A stretch of DNA of 64,000 nucleotides from Jaapia argillacea MUCL 33604 (lineage: Eukaryota; Basidiomycota; Agaricomycetes; Jaapiales; Jaapiaceae), in NCBI GenBank assembly GCA_000697665.1, contig KL197751.1:9002-73001 (forward strand). Direction: 5' to 3'. Every line of letters begins with the position of its first letter. The stretch's first letter is position 1. The translations under genes were made by a program, and so were the position numbers. The notes below the pieces were generated by a model. The model searched no databases and was not told the DNA's origin. It saw only the letters and a list, made by a program, of their open reading frames with translations. This document shows positions 1-11,427 of this stretch, piece after piece.

Positions 1-769
1 GAGAGACAGTAATGCATTTACCACTCCACATTGAACTACCCACATGACTCAATAACCTGGATTTATGTGCTCCAAGACATCTCTGACAAGATGAAAATTA
101 CTGAATCTTGGTACAAGTCCTGTCACCCTTGCTATCAGAGTTTGAGTCCCAATCCACCCTAAGGCCATTCATGATTGTTTTACTACCTCCACAGGATTCT
201 ACCTAGTCCAAGTCCTTGAAAGCCCGGCTCTACACTACAATAAGTAAATCTGACCTGTCTCTCATTGCTCACTACCAGGAAAATTGGAATTAGGAAGAAA
301 TTGATAGACACACCTTGTTCACATTATAAAATCTCCCACTTCATAATTGTTACTCTCAGGGAGGTCTTTCTGTGCCCTGTCCAATTCATCAAACCCATTA
401 CCAGAGTCACTTCTGACAACCGATGGGTCCTGGGGTGTTGTCCATCAACAAGCAAATTGAAGAATCCGGTGGTACAGGCAGAATAAGCAGATAAAAGTTA
501 GCTTTCTTGAGGCTAGCAGGTGGATAAAGACCAAAGGCCTTTTGTAGATAAAATTCAGATTATTCTGAAATCGTTTGGTCATCTGAGAGGCTGTGGATGA
601 GGAGCTACAAGCATCAGAATGACTGCGAGAAAATGCATCCAAAATTTCCGAATATAGTAGTTACAGCCACGCGTCTGAGGCGAGGGAAAGTAATTCAAAC
701 TCCGCTATCTGGCTGGTATCTACCACACACACCAGTAGCAAGCTGGGATTGCAATGCACAAATGGTAAA
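1..769. other. Gene-poor AT-rich left flank with a possible RPA-like remnant
   Basis: No complete gene is supported here. On the plus strand, codons from 61 to about 162 read as a short peptide containing WYKSC-H-P-C, which resembles the start of the zinc ribbon in the C-terminal domain of replication protein A large subunits (W-Y-x2-C-x2-C). It is closed by a stop about 20 residues later and the second cysteine pair is not evident. If real, it is a fragment. Base composition is visibly more AT-rich than in the gene-rich DNA after 2.4 kb. Confidence 0.25.
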
Positions 770-1470
770 GTTAGCATGACAGTATCACCGTAAACAGAAC
801 CGACTTTGTGATGGTGGCAAATCCTCAATGCAAGATGCTGCATTGCCTCCATAAGTTGTGTGAGCATGTTGTGGTCACACAGCCATCACGGAGTCTAAGT
901 GCAGTCACAACTTTGTCAAGGGCTCAAATCCTTATGCACAAATTCTAAGTTTATTGACTAGCCCAAATATAGAATGTGGCCTTTGGATAAGTGACCAAAA
1001 TAAATGCAAGGCTACAAGATAACATATTTTCTCGCCACAAAAAGTAAACTTTGGGATGAGCCACTTCTTTTTCTTTGTGGTGGGCACATACCCATGGTAA
1101 CCACTGTTTTGGGGTGGTTGCCATGGTATTACCATGGTTACCAGAGTATTTGCCCACCACAAAGGAAAAGAAGTGGCTCATCCCAAAGTTTACTTTTTGT
1201 GACAAGAAAATATGCTATCTGGTAGCCTTGCATTTATTTCAGTCACTTATCCAAAGCCTACATTCTATATTTGGGCTAGTCAATAAACTTAGAATTTGTG
1301 CATAAAGATTTGAGCCCTCTGCAAAGTCATGGTTGCACTTAGACTCTGTGACAGCTGTGTGACTACAACATGCTGCACAACTTATGGAGGCAATGTGGTG
1401 TCTCGCATTGAGGATTTGTTACTGTCACAAAGTCGGCTCTGTTTATGGTGTATCAGCCTGTATCATGGTA
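770..1470. repeat. Giant imperfect palindrome 1 (foldback element)
   Basis: The arms at about 787-1090 and 1150-1450 are reverse complements with scattered mismatches, meeting near 1118. The centre holds nested CCATGG/GGTAACC palindromes, for example around 1090-1142. Each arm is about 300 bp and holds no convincing coding frame; the short mirror-image frames on both strands are by-products of the symmetry. The outer part of the arm is related to the outer part of palindrome 2, so both derive from one unit. It resembles a foldback or long-inverted-repeat DNA element, but no target duplication could be fixed. Confidence 0.85.
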
Positions 1471-2145
1471 AACAAGCACGACTTTATCGCTGCAGCAAAG
1501 TCTCAATTAGCGATGCCACGTTGCCTGCATTTGTTGTCGACTGTGAAGTGAAAGCACAACTGACAACAAGCCTTAAATATGCTGTTGGCTTTGCTGTAGC
1601 CTACAACTCTAACCACATATTTTGAATATTGAAACCTACCACATATTCTAAGTTTGCTGGCTGAAAATGCCACCCTGGCTTTTTCCACAACACAGCCAGA
1701 ATATGACAAAAGCTAAAATGTCACAATAAGCTGAGACTTTGTTGTGACGAAATACTTTGAATTTGTTGTGGTGACTTATTCGATTTTTGGCAGAGTAACC
1801 ATGGTAATGAAGGATAAGTCACCATAACAAATTCAAAGTATTTCGTCACAACAAAGTCTCAGCTTGTTATGACATTTTAGCTTTCATCATATTCTGGCTG
1901 TGTTGTGGAAAAAGTTGGGGTGGCATTTTCAGCCAGCAAACTTAGAATATGTGGTAGGTTTCAATATTCAAAATATGTGGTTAGAGTTGTAGGCTACAGC
2001 AAAGCCAACAGCATATTTAAGGCTCGTTGTCAGCTATGCTTTCACTTCACAGTCAACAACAAATGCAGGCAATGCAGCATTGCTAATTGAGACTTTGCTG
2101 CAGCAACAAAGTTGTGCTTGTTTACCATGTATCAACCCAGAGTAC
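1450..2145. repeat. Giant imperfect palindrome 2, adjoining palindrome 1
   Basis: The arms at about 1455-1775 and 1810-2140 pair with each other around a centre near 1795, which again contains ACCATGGTAA. The outer edge carries GTAAAC followed by a CGACTTT-type block and a CTCAAT block also found in the arms of palindrome 1. The pair therefore looks like a tandem duplication of one foldback unit, or four copies in alternating orientation. The two palindromes abut with no unique spacer. No open frame of note is present. Confidence 0.85.
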
Positions 2146-2336
2146 TACTTAGTGGAGCCGCAGACCTACTAGTATGCGACTGTGGGATTGTGTCAGATAA
2201 CAAAGATGCTGGCATCAAAGTACTCACTACTTATATAGATAAGGACACAGCGATTAAGCATTCGCCGCCATGGATATGATTCGTGTGGGTTGCATGGACC
2301 CGGGCCAGTGGGAGGACGTGTGGTTCTACATTGGTT

Positions 2337-2352
2337 GGTGTGACGGTGTGAC
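2337..2352 (+). promoter_or_regulatory. Direct GTGTGAC repeat upstream of the F-box gene
   Basis: The 16-mer GGTGTGACGGTGTGAC lies about 125 bp upstream of the F-box start. The identical 16-mer recurs at 25042-25057, upstream of paralogue 1 of the nucleotidyltransferase-like array, in the opposite orientation relative to that gene. It contains two tandem GTGTGAC units. A role as a transcription-factor site is inference. Confidence 0.3.
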
Positions 2353-2477
2353 ATCAAGTCCGTGACACATCGTGTTTTTGCTTCGATGCCACTTTAGTCT
2401 TCACTTCAAGTGAGTTTCAAGTTCACTGCCAACAACTGCCACCAGAACGACTCAGTCTTGGCTCTAGTTCGCCGAAA

Positions 2478-5030
2478 TATGTCTAGTGCTGACTCTTCCC
2501 AGTCATCCTCCCCTCCATTGGTTCCCGATGCACACGGCACCAGGATCAAGATCACAGCTTCGAATGGATTGAGTCGGCGCGTACATAGCAATAGTCAAAG
2601 CTATCTTACCGCGGCGCGTAAGCGTGCTGGGACTTTAGCACTTCTACCAAATCTCCCTTTGGATGTATTATTCGAGGTTAGCACTCCCTGTGTTGCCGTT
2701 TACGTCTCATTCACATTCTGCAGATCTTCAGTCACCTCTTACCCTTCGACGTTCTGACCCTCGCCCGCACGGCTAAGGATCTCCGGAGATTGCTGATGCA
2801 TCGCACTGCTCGACCCATTTGGAAGGCCACGTTTAAGAACATAATTCACTTTCCCGAATGTGCAGACGACTTGTCGGAGCCACAATATGTGAACCTCGCG
2901 TTCAGTCCTCACTGTCATGTTAGCATTTCCTGCCATGTGCTATCGAATCATCTCTTATCGAAACTCTGCAGAACTGCCTTGCGAATGGTGTTGATAAAGT
3001 GGACTGGTTTTTACGCGTCCGATTTTGTGTAGAGTGTGCGAAAAAATGGTGAGCAATCGGCTTATCCAAAGCTTTCCTACCGGACTGACTACTATAAAGT
3101 TTGCTATGTGATACGGACCCCGGATTTCCGAAAGAAATCGCGGAATGTTTGCCCGACTCATCGATGAAGTGGCCAGATCGTCAGTTTACCGTTTCCTCCA
3201 ATCACGTATTCTTCAGTTATCCAAATTCTCGCATTAGTACGGGGCAAGGTGTATAGAAAGCAAGACGTCGTCAACTTACTGCAAAAGCTCAACGCACAAC
3301 CAACGGAGGTCGCTCGCCAAGAGTTAATCGAGCGAACGAAGGCGAAAAGCTATGAGATTGCATGCGTCCGTCATTGCCTACTGTCTGAATCTCAAGCTGA
3401 CGTATTTCATAGTTTGCCGAAGAATGTCAAGAGTGGGAGGATGACTACAAAGATCACTTGCGTTATGAAGCCCACATGCAGTTAATTAAACTGAAGGACG
3501 ATCGCAAAAAAGCGTACGTAGAACTTCTCTTCCACTCCGTGACTGTATAGAGCTGATCATTTCGGTAGTATTATCGAACGTTTGACTGCTCTCGGCTGGG
3601 GAGAGGAAATCAAGAAACTTCCAACTTACCATAAGGCCAGTGTCTACAAGGCGGAGCCCTTCTACCTTTTCGACGAGCATCCTCTCGTTTGTCAGCACAG
3701 GGCATTGACAGACCGAAGTAAGCTCCTTATTTCTGCTCCCTTCGTGCGTGACTGAAACGACTTCAGTGTGGCGTAACATTGAGGAGGAAATGGTGGAGTA
3801 CATGGAAGATATGCGAGATTACCGCCTTGAGCAAGAGGCAAAATCATTGGCCAAGAAACGAAAAGGGGCCGTTCTGACGATCTATGAAGCGTACAAGGAG
3901 AGCCACCCAGCTTTGCAGTACTCGGATGTCTTGCCCAGCCCCGCTGACATTTGCAACGCGCCCCGAGTCAAACATCTACTCCAAAATCTTTCCATCGCCG
4001 CAGAAAACTTTGACGAACACCTCCCTGACCTTGGCTCTATTATCGACGAGTGGCAGACTGGTGCTAAATCCACCTTGCGCAAGATCTCGGGCAACGACCG
4101 ACTGGACCTCGATCTCGCTACATCCGTGTACGCCTGCAAAACTCGGGATGCGATTCATTACAGTCACCTGGAAAGCTGCCTCGATTACCCAGATCGAAAG
4201 CGCACCTACGAGAGCTTATGGTATCCACAGGTCGCTCATCACAGGTGCAACGGCGTTGAAAGATTTGGTTTGGACGAGGCAGATGAAGAAATGTCACGGG
4301 AGATCGATCCCTCGACGAAAATAGGCGGGAATCTTTCGAGCATCAGGAGGAGACCTTGGTCGGCTGAAAACCTGACATTTGACAAGAAGGCATTGAGGGT
4401 GATGCAGAACATCATCGAGTCCTGTGGTCTGGACCCCAAACAGACCACACCCGCAAAGCTCGACATACTCGACGCAAGACTCGTTTGTCTGAAATGTAGT
4501 TATGGGCGCGAATGTGATGGTGAGCGGAGACTACAAGTCAGAGCCTGGAGAAAAATGGTAATCCCCGGTAACCACCGCCTCGCACCCCCGCTCAAGCGCT
4601 CAGGACGGATGCTCTTCCAGTTGGCTCATTGCATGGTGACTCACTGGGGAGATTCCACGATCAAGTACGAGAAGATCATAGACGCGGATGTCGGGATCGC
4701 TCGACTCGAAGAGAAAAAACAAGTGGAGAAGCACCCCACCAAGGCGCACCCAATGTGGGAATGCAAACATTGCTACCAAAAACCCCGCCAACCGGATCGC
4801 ATGTCAACGATTGAGATTGACGACCATTTGGACTTGAGGTGCGACTTTCTTTGCCCGCCGGATGCAATGCCCACTGAGATCGTCGTAGACATCTTGTTAC
4901 CCCAGGGGTTAAAGATCATGACTACTTTCGCGCGCTGGATGCCGCCCCCGAAGAACCACCTGCCATCTACATGGTTCCCCGGGCTACAAAAGTACAATCA
5001 TCCCTGCCTCCCGCACCGACCGGGTCGTAA
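2478..5030 (+). CDS. F-box protein with C-terminal zinc-finger-like module
   Basis: The N-terminal F-box reads LPLDVLFEIFSHLLPFDVL across a first intron (about 2677-2723). Such proteins usually dock on Skp1 in SCF ubiquitin ligases. A Cys-rich stretch (RFCVECAKKW near 3020-3048) follows, then a long charged helical middle (EEEMVEYMEDMRDYRLEQE near 3780-3835). The C-terminus has a C-x2-C ... H-x4-H arrangement (WECKHC near 4770, DDHLDLRH across the last intron). The last intron is 4839-4888; splicing there restores a clean frame to the TAA at 5028-5030. About six introns are needed. The start is taken at 2478 (MSSADSSQ); an upstream in-frame ATG at 2410 is possible. The target of the putative ligase is unknown. 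Confidence 0.75.
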
Positions 5031-5317
5031 ACCAGTAATTTCCTGCAATTCCTTCCTATTCAATCGCTTGACTGCTTGTAGCTACGATAAGTATTATACA
5101 CTGTCACTTCCAAAATCCTATGTATTTTCTTGTCCTCGCGTCCGAGTCCAAACCACAACCAAATATGCTCAAACACATCTGTCCACTGCTTCTGTTGCGA
5201 TCGATCTATGTACCGGTCGTTGACCTCATCCCATTCAGCAAGCATGTCATCCTCGTCCGCCGCAGACGTCCATGACGGGGCACCTATAAAACGAGCCATG
5301 AATATGCAGCTGACTTC

Positions 5318-6353
5318 ATGTCATCTGAAGAACCTCTACTCCCTGCCACAACCTCACAGTCCGACAGACTAAACATGGCTAAGACTTGGAATGCACTTAC
5401 CAGATGCAAAATCCTCACCGTCGGATCTTTCGCAATCAACTTTGTAGCCCAGCTGTACGGGATGCTCACAAAGCCAAATATGAAGGATATTGCCGATGCT
5501 GTAAGTGTCTACTGGCATCTCGGGGAGACTCAATCTTGACCCGTATAACATAGAATCATTACGCTTTCTCTCCCAACCCGTACTTCATCGCCGGGTTCTT
5601 CTCACTTCAAATGGTCCTACAGCTTACCTGGATAAGCAAGCTCTTCATTCCCGATGACCCGAGAAAGAAGAACGACCCCACCTCATATGCGGAGCCGGCC
5701 CAGCTCAGCTATGCTCCCATATATGCCCTCGGGAATATATGTATCGGTGTGTTAATTTGCTGCCCTTCTTCTACCTTAACCCCTAGCTGACCGCTGGTGT
5801 CAGCCGCATGGATGATCTTTTGGGCGAACGAGAGATTCGTCTGGTCCCAGATCTTCGTCACCATCAACACCCTCGCTCAACTATATGCCTGCTTTTACCT
5901 TCTTCCCAATTTCTCCCTCGACAATTTTTGGACTCACATGGTCGCCCAAACTTTTGCCGGCATTGGCGTTTTGGATTTTGTGGATAACGGCGCCGTCGCA
6001 CTCGTATGTACTCAACTTTCATTCATCTGCCCCTTGTCTCATCAAGCCTTTTACTTCCAGCGAATGGTTTCTCCACCTGCTCGTGTCGTACAAGTCTTCT
6101 CCGGAGTCTTCTTCGGCCTTGCGGTAACGTCCCCCATCTCCATCTTCCCTCACACACTCTCATGGCATCCTTCTAGGCGTTGACAACCAACCCAATCTTC
6201 TCCGCGACGATAGTATACGACGTCGTCGCCCTCTACTTCGGCCAACATGCAACATGGGCTCGCGTTTTGGGCTGGATGGCTGTCGGATTGGGCGCCGTAG
6301 CTTTAGTTAAGCTAGCATTCTTCCGACTGCAGGCTTCTGCTATTGCTCTTTGA
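5318..6353 (+). CDS. Multi-pass membrane protein, unknown function
   Basis: Five exons give a protein of roughly 240 residues, starting at 5318 (MSSEEPLLP). Introns lie at about 5500-5552, 5739-5803, 6004-6060 and 6124-6177, and the stop is TGA at 6351-6353. At least five hydrophobic helices are visible: the ILTVGSFAINFVAQLYGML region, YFIAGFFSLQMVLQLTWI, the IFWANERFVWSQIFVTINTL region, VQVFSGVFFGLA, and the C-terminal VLGWMAVGLGAVALVKLAF. Trp, Phe and Asn-Pro near the helices resemble fungal DUF1774-type membrane proteins, but that match is from memory and weak. No catalytic motif is visible. It follows the F-box gene by about 290 bp on the same strand. Confidence 0.65.
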
Positions 6354-6718
6354 ACCAGGCGCTCCGTCGATATGAGGTGGTTTTGGACAAAAGAGACGCT
6401 GTATCAACCAAAATCGTGTATTGTATCAATCTGTATTTGTGCTGTCTACATACATTCCTTGAAAAAATTCCAATCGATACAAGTTCTTTTCGTACAACAA
6501 TCGACGTGAGGATGAGAGTGAAGCTTTGAGCTTCTAATATTCCGAAAACAAAAACAATGTGAAAATCAAAGTGAAAAGATCGTGTCCACACAGTGGATAA
6601 GTTACGAGCTACGTCTCACAAGACCAGTCCCGTATAGACGACTCAGGAAAACGTGAAAATAAAGAAAGGAACAACAAAAGGATGGGCAATCGGTCAACGC
6701 AGGTTGAGAAATGCAATC
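6354..6718. other. Intergenic, convergent 3' ends
   Basis: This spacer separates a plus-strand gene ending at 6353 from a minus-strand gene ending near 6719-6761. It is AT-rich with several A runs (around 6470-6560 and 6655-6680) suited to polyadenylation. I see no gene. Confidence 0.5.
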
Positions 6719-6760
6719 ACAGAGCGATACCAAACTGCATACACCGGGGTGTCGTCAGGA

Positions 6761-9072
6761 TCAAGCTTCACCCCATAACACATTCAGAAAACTCACCACT
6801 TCACCCTTAGGAACCTCCGCAGCACTGCTAGTACTCGACAATCTACTCCCCCCTCCCTCAAGCCTGGGCACAGGTTTTCTCCAACTAGTTCTCGGCGCTA
6901 ACATCCTAGGTGGTTCCTGTGGTGTCCTCAAGTCTATCAAATCCCAACTCGGACGCGTATCGTTATGGACATTGATATTGGGGTTGATGAATACCAAATC
7001 TTCTGGAGAAGACGGGAGAGATGGAGGGTCGAGGAAAGGATCGACCATTACAGTCGAAGGAGTTGGAGACCTCGCAGGACCAGGTAAATAACTATTGTTC
7101 TGGTCCCTAAACGGATCTTCCGACGAGGCTCGACCAGGCCTGACGACAACCTGCGGGATTGACAAGCGAGAATTGGGTTGTTGCGACATCGACATCCCTC
7201 CACCATAATTGTTGTTGTCGTCATGCACGTGGACGACAATGGGTTTGCGGAAAGGAGTCGTGACGTTCGTGCTTCGGGGAGGTGGTGGTGTGAGAGGGTG
7301 AATAGCCAGAGTAGCGCGAGTGAGTTCGTCTCGACGATTGGTGTACCTCTTTCTACGCCATCGGAAGGTGAGACCTAGGACTAAGAGGACTAGGAAGGCG
7401 AGAGTTCCGCCGATACCACCTGCGATGGCTGCTCCTTTGCTCTTCCTGCTGAAAAATCAGATGAGATCGAAAGGCACACGGAAGGAGCTTACGCATTCGA
7501 AGTTCTTGGTATCGAAGTTGGGACGACGGTGTTCGTCGTTATAGTTGCCGAAGAAGTGAATGTCAAACCACCCGACGTGAACGTTGTAGGTAACACCGTC
7601 GTGATAGGAATAGTCAAGATAGTTGGGAGAACGCCCGGGTCGTTGGTGATAGCTTGCACAGCGGCACTGGCAGGGAGGGATGAGGAGCTGCATAAAAGAG
7701 GAGAGAAGGAAAGGGAGGCTACCTCTTCGATGCAAGACTCTCGCTGGGAATGGAGGACGTCACTACGGAAGTAGAACTCTGGCTTTGAGATACAAAAGTT
7801 GGGACGACTTGGGAGGTCGAGGAAACCTCAGGGGTAGGCCTAAGAGCTCCTGATAAATATCAAAGGAGAGTATCCTGACTGAACTCGACTCACGGAATAA
7901 CAGTTGGTGAAACAACTGGAGTCGCTGGGTCCCCTCCCGACGTCCCACCCGCTCCCGACCCTGACCCATTTCCACTCCCTCCATTTCCACCAGAGTCACC
8001 GCCACGCTGAGTAGTAGTTGGCGCAATCGGTGGAGCGTCAATCGAGGTCGTTGGGGCTGGTCCATCGTTTCCAGTCGAAGTAAGGCTAGGTTCAGCAGCC
8101 ACACCACTGCTGGATACCGAGGGAGAAGCTACAGGGGAGCCAGCGGGAAAACCTGCTTGGGTACTACTGGTAGGCTGAGTGGCAGATGTCGTGGTACCAG
8201 CGCCACCGCCATCACTTCCACCTGGAGAACCACCCTTGACACCAACAGCGACAGCACCTGTACTGGGAGTAGTTGTCGGAGCGGAAGACGGAGACGTAGG
8301 GTCCGATTGTGCCGACGGAATAACAGAAGGGTTAGGAGTGGGAGACGACGTCGGAGGGATTATAGGTGCTGTCGGATTCGCAACGGCGACACTGGGGTCC
8401 GAAGGCGACGGAGTGGCGGTGGCAGAGGGATCGCTGGCGGGAGCAGCCGAAGTCGTCGGAGTTGCCGATGTGGTAGTGGTGGGATCCGCAGTGGTGACAC
8501 CTAATCCTGTATTCACTGATGCATCACCTTCTCCGGCTATAACTGAAGCGCTCGTAGGAGTAGGCTGAACAGAGGAAGCCCCGGGATCAGCAGAAGAGGC
8601 GGCGGTGCTGCTCGGTGATTCCGTTGGAGAGCTAGACGGTGATGAGGCGAAGGTGGATGGTGTTGGTGTTGGTGTTGGTGAAGATGTTACGTCCGACGAA
8701 GTGGTCGTGCTCTACGACGAGAACATCTGCCTTAAACCCAACTCCTCAGTAAAAGTAAAACAAGCTGTACCCACCTGGGCTGAACTGGAAGCAGACGGTA
8801 CATCGCTTGATGAGGTAGAGGGCCCGCCTTCCGAAGAACTTGAAGTAAGGGTCGCTTGCGACGTAACAGTTGACGTAGATGACGCAGACACAGTCTGGTT
8901 TCCAGCATCATCTAAGGTAACCAAATGTCAATCAATCCCGTCTCATAGTGGCGAATTGACAACGATGCTCTGTGGCGCTCACCAATCGACGAAGGGTTAA
9001 CCTGCCCGTTCGAGCGCCTCCAGGGCGCGAACCATATTAAAGGAGCCATAAAAACCGAAACTAACGAGGGGG
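6761..9072 (-). CDS. Single-pass Ser/Thr-rich surface protein (mucin-like)
   Basis: Reading from 9072 down, a short N-terminal exon (SNGQVNPSSID across an intron at about 8919-8991) leads into several hundred residues dominated by Ser, Thr, Pro, Ala and Gly (8912-7890). A single transmembrane helix follows near 7437-7360 (AAIAGGIGGTLAFLVLLVLG), then a basic stop-transfer stretch (RWRRKR) and a cytoplasmic tail of about 190 residues with SPTPSTVMVDPF. This is the layout of fungal wall-stress sensors of Mid2/Wsc type and of many uncharacterised agaricomycete surface proteins. The first exons and signal peptide upstream of 9072 could not be resolved. The last codons are uncertain: splicing a possible final intron ends the protein as EVFGIAL at 6719 instead of reading to 6761. 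Confidence 0.6.
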
Positions 9073-9700
9073 AAGGGGGGTCGTGGAAGGAGACCAAGAG
9101 AGCTCAAACTCTCTGATCCATTTTTGCAAGGTGGCACATGCACTGCCGTTTTGTCCTGAACTGCGCCGATGGTGATTGTCCCAAAATGGAAATCGAAGTC
9201 GAATTGTCCATTGTCCCGAGCGGTCTCGGTGACCTTTCCTTTTGTCCCCCGCATCGCACGTTATCCTCACCGTCTGTGAATGTTGAGCGGTAGTGTCGTC
9301 TCCAGACGCTCTACTTAACTTGATAGAGGGAAAGCAGGATACGGGTGACGGCATCATGAGGAATGTCGTTGCGAGTTTTCATTGACAGGTCCCAGAATCT
9401 CTGGCGTGGGGTAAGGATGTGTACCACCCGTTCAATTCAATAGACATCCAATCATACCGCACAAACGATCTCAACAACCACACCCACAATTCAATCCAAC
9501 GCATCTCTGTAGCCATACCGTCACAACCCAAAGCAACTCCGCTCCTTACGGTTGTAACTAAGCACTTACTTATCATCTCGTCCTGACAACAAGCCAGTGT
9601 GTCCGAGTCAAGCTCAACAAGCTGTGTTTCAGAAAACATTCGTTCTGCTATTCGGGCTAGCACCTCACATCGTCCAAATTTTTATGTAACAGACATGCTG
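9073..9700 (-). other. Unresolved region, probable 5' exons of the surface protein
   Basis: Coding-like pieces on the minus strand include DNGQFDFDFHFGTITIGAV near 9210-9150, but I could not chain them into one frame with clear splice sites or find a clean signal peptide. The missing N-terminal domain of the downstream surface protein probably lies here. Confidence 0.3.
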
Positions 9701-9782
9701 GAATACTCCTACTCAGTCCGTTCGGATGTTGATGCTATCAATCCGGTGCACCACAGTTTGCATGGCAAGTCGAATATTGAGG

Positions 9783-10275
9783 TTAACATCTTCGGACTCG
9801 AGGGGAGGACGAACAGCGAGGGATTACACAATTCACATAAGTAGCCACCAGATCCTCCAGATCCTTCAAATACAAGAAAGGGCAACGGGTGTCCGAAGAT
9901 GCGACAGATCTAACCAAACTCACCATTCCCACAATCCCTGCAAAAACTCCAAAAACACCCAAGAAAAAAAGAAAAAAATCCCTGAGATTCTTAACGACCA
10001 CTCTCACTCCCCCAAACCTCGTCCCAGGGCTAGAAGGTGAGGACATGGGAGGTTGTTACGGCACGAACGCACAACGTTTGTCCGGCAAAGCCAGTTTGGA
10101 GCTCGATCTTCATTACAGTATGGACCAACGGGGTCGCAACGGATCGAGGGGCTTTGAAACTTGTGTCGAAGATGATAGGAGCGGGAGATGCGACGTTGTG
10201 AGCCGATGCTCTCCCACAAGTGTCATGAGCATGGGTGACTAGTGGGGTGATAAACATTAGACGGTGGGTGATCAC
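9783..10275 (-). CDS. Hypothetical spliced gene with a hydrophobic segment
   Basis: A minus-strand frame starting near 10258 (MFITPLVTHAHDTCGRA) runs into a good GT-AG intron (about 10031-10073). It continues in frame as GTRFGGVRVVVKNLRDF, followed by a strongly hydrophobic stretch (FFLFFLGVFGVFAGIVGM) near 9975-9920. The hydrophobic part is partly encoded by T/A runs, so it may be fortuitous. I do not recognise the protein. It could be a separate small membrane protein or exons of the neighbouring minus-strand genes. Confidence 0.25.
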
Positions 10276-10450
10276 CGGTGTGAGGAATGCTGATCATCAG
10301 AAGGATCGTGGAGGTTGGGTGTGACATGATCTGTTGATGATCAAACGGATCACTCCCAAAACTCCATAGAAGCTGATTGGGAAGATGAGTATCAACCCTG
10401 AGTGTACGATGGATTGACTATTCGGCGTCGAGCAAGGTATAGGCACATAG

Positions 10451-11427
10451 CTAAGTGATCAAGGCTGATGAGGATTTGACCGGACCTTGGAGGTGGGACC
10501 CAGTGGGGGCAGTGCCATTGTAAACGTGATTGACGCTTCGTATACGATAGGGTTGTGGTTCTAGCTGCATCGCATTGCTGTAAACCTTGCCATAATGGTG
10601 GTGGATATTGGGTCCGGAGTACGGCGTAGACGTCGGGGTATCGATTGCTTGGTTCCAGGAGCGGTTGAATCGAGCCAGTTCCAAGGCAGGAAAGAGCTGC
10701 TGATTGTGCGACTCGACGTACGTTGTCAATAGGAATGACAGAATGGATGAGCTTGTGGATGACGATCATGATAACGTGATGATGGCAACGATGGGTACGG
10801 ACGATGACAGTGCCACTCCGACAGGGAGGAAGACATGCTGACTGATAAAGTGACAGGGAAGAGAATCCAGAGAATCAAGGCAAGCTCAGGCTGATTGATT
10901 GAGAACTTGGTGGTGACAGGCGTCAAAGAAGTATAGCTACGAGCCAGAGCGTTGGCGGTAGCGTAGGCTCGAGCCTGCAATCTGGTAAAACCTTTATGGA
11001 GTTCTCGAGCGTATGTAGCTTCCCTGATCCACAAAGTTGGCTGGGGAGTGTTCGGCATGCTCTGAGGTTGGTGTCGGCCGTCGGGTAAGTTTGAGTAGAA
11101 AGGTTTGCGGGAAGTGTCTTCGGTGACCGAGTTGGGTATCCACGATGAAGAGCAACGGAGGTGAAATGATGTTGGACAATCGTCATGATCAGCGTCGGGA
11201 CGCGGGCGCCACGAGAGGATTTGTAGGCCGAGCCCTTTGAGCGAAGAGCAACAGCGAAGTCGAACGACCAAGGAGAGGGTCCAGAGGCGATATCTCAGGA
11301 TGTGCGCGACCCCAACCTGCGCGGTTCCGGAAAAAGTACGGAGCCAGGACGCAGGGTGAAACAAGTCCACGTCGAAGGGAAAAACTGGAAGCCAGACAGG
11401 GAGGAAGACAGGGTTACCTGGCGACAA
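10451..11427 (-). CDS. Probable membrane protein, gene structure unresolved
   Basis: Three coding-like minus-strand pieces lie in order. The first (near 11060-10900) contains LQARAYATANALARSYTSL and leads into a transmembrane-like helix (ELALILWILFPVTLSV, near 10880-10840). The second, in another frame, gives another helix (FLPVGVALSSSVPIVAII, near 10830-10775). The third is a polar tail (VESHNQQLFPALELARFN onward) ending in TAG at 10451-10453. The second and third pieces share a frame but are separated by a TGA at 10766-10768, which an undetected intron may remove. No family is recognised. The start near 11427 is only the first ATG of the frame. Confidence 0.35.

Noticed and set aside
932-1305. 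Mirror-image 76-84 codon frames on both strands
   Set aside because: They encode near-identical peptides only because they lie in the two arms of the palindrome; no protein motif.
8157-8568. Plus-strand Arg/Gly/Val-rich frames opposite the surface-protein gene
   Set aside because: Low-complexity shadows of the Ser/Thr-rich minus-strand coding sequence.
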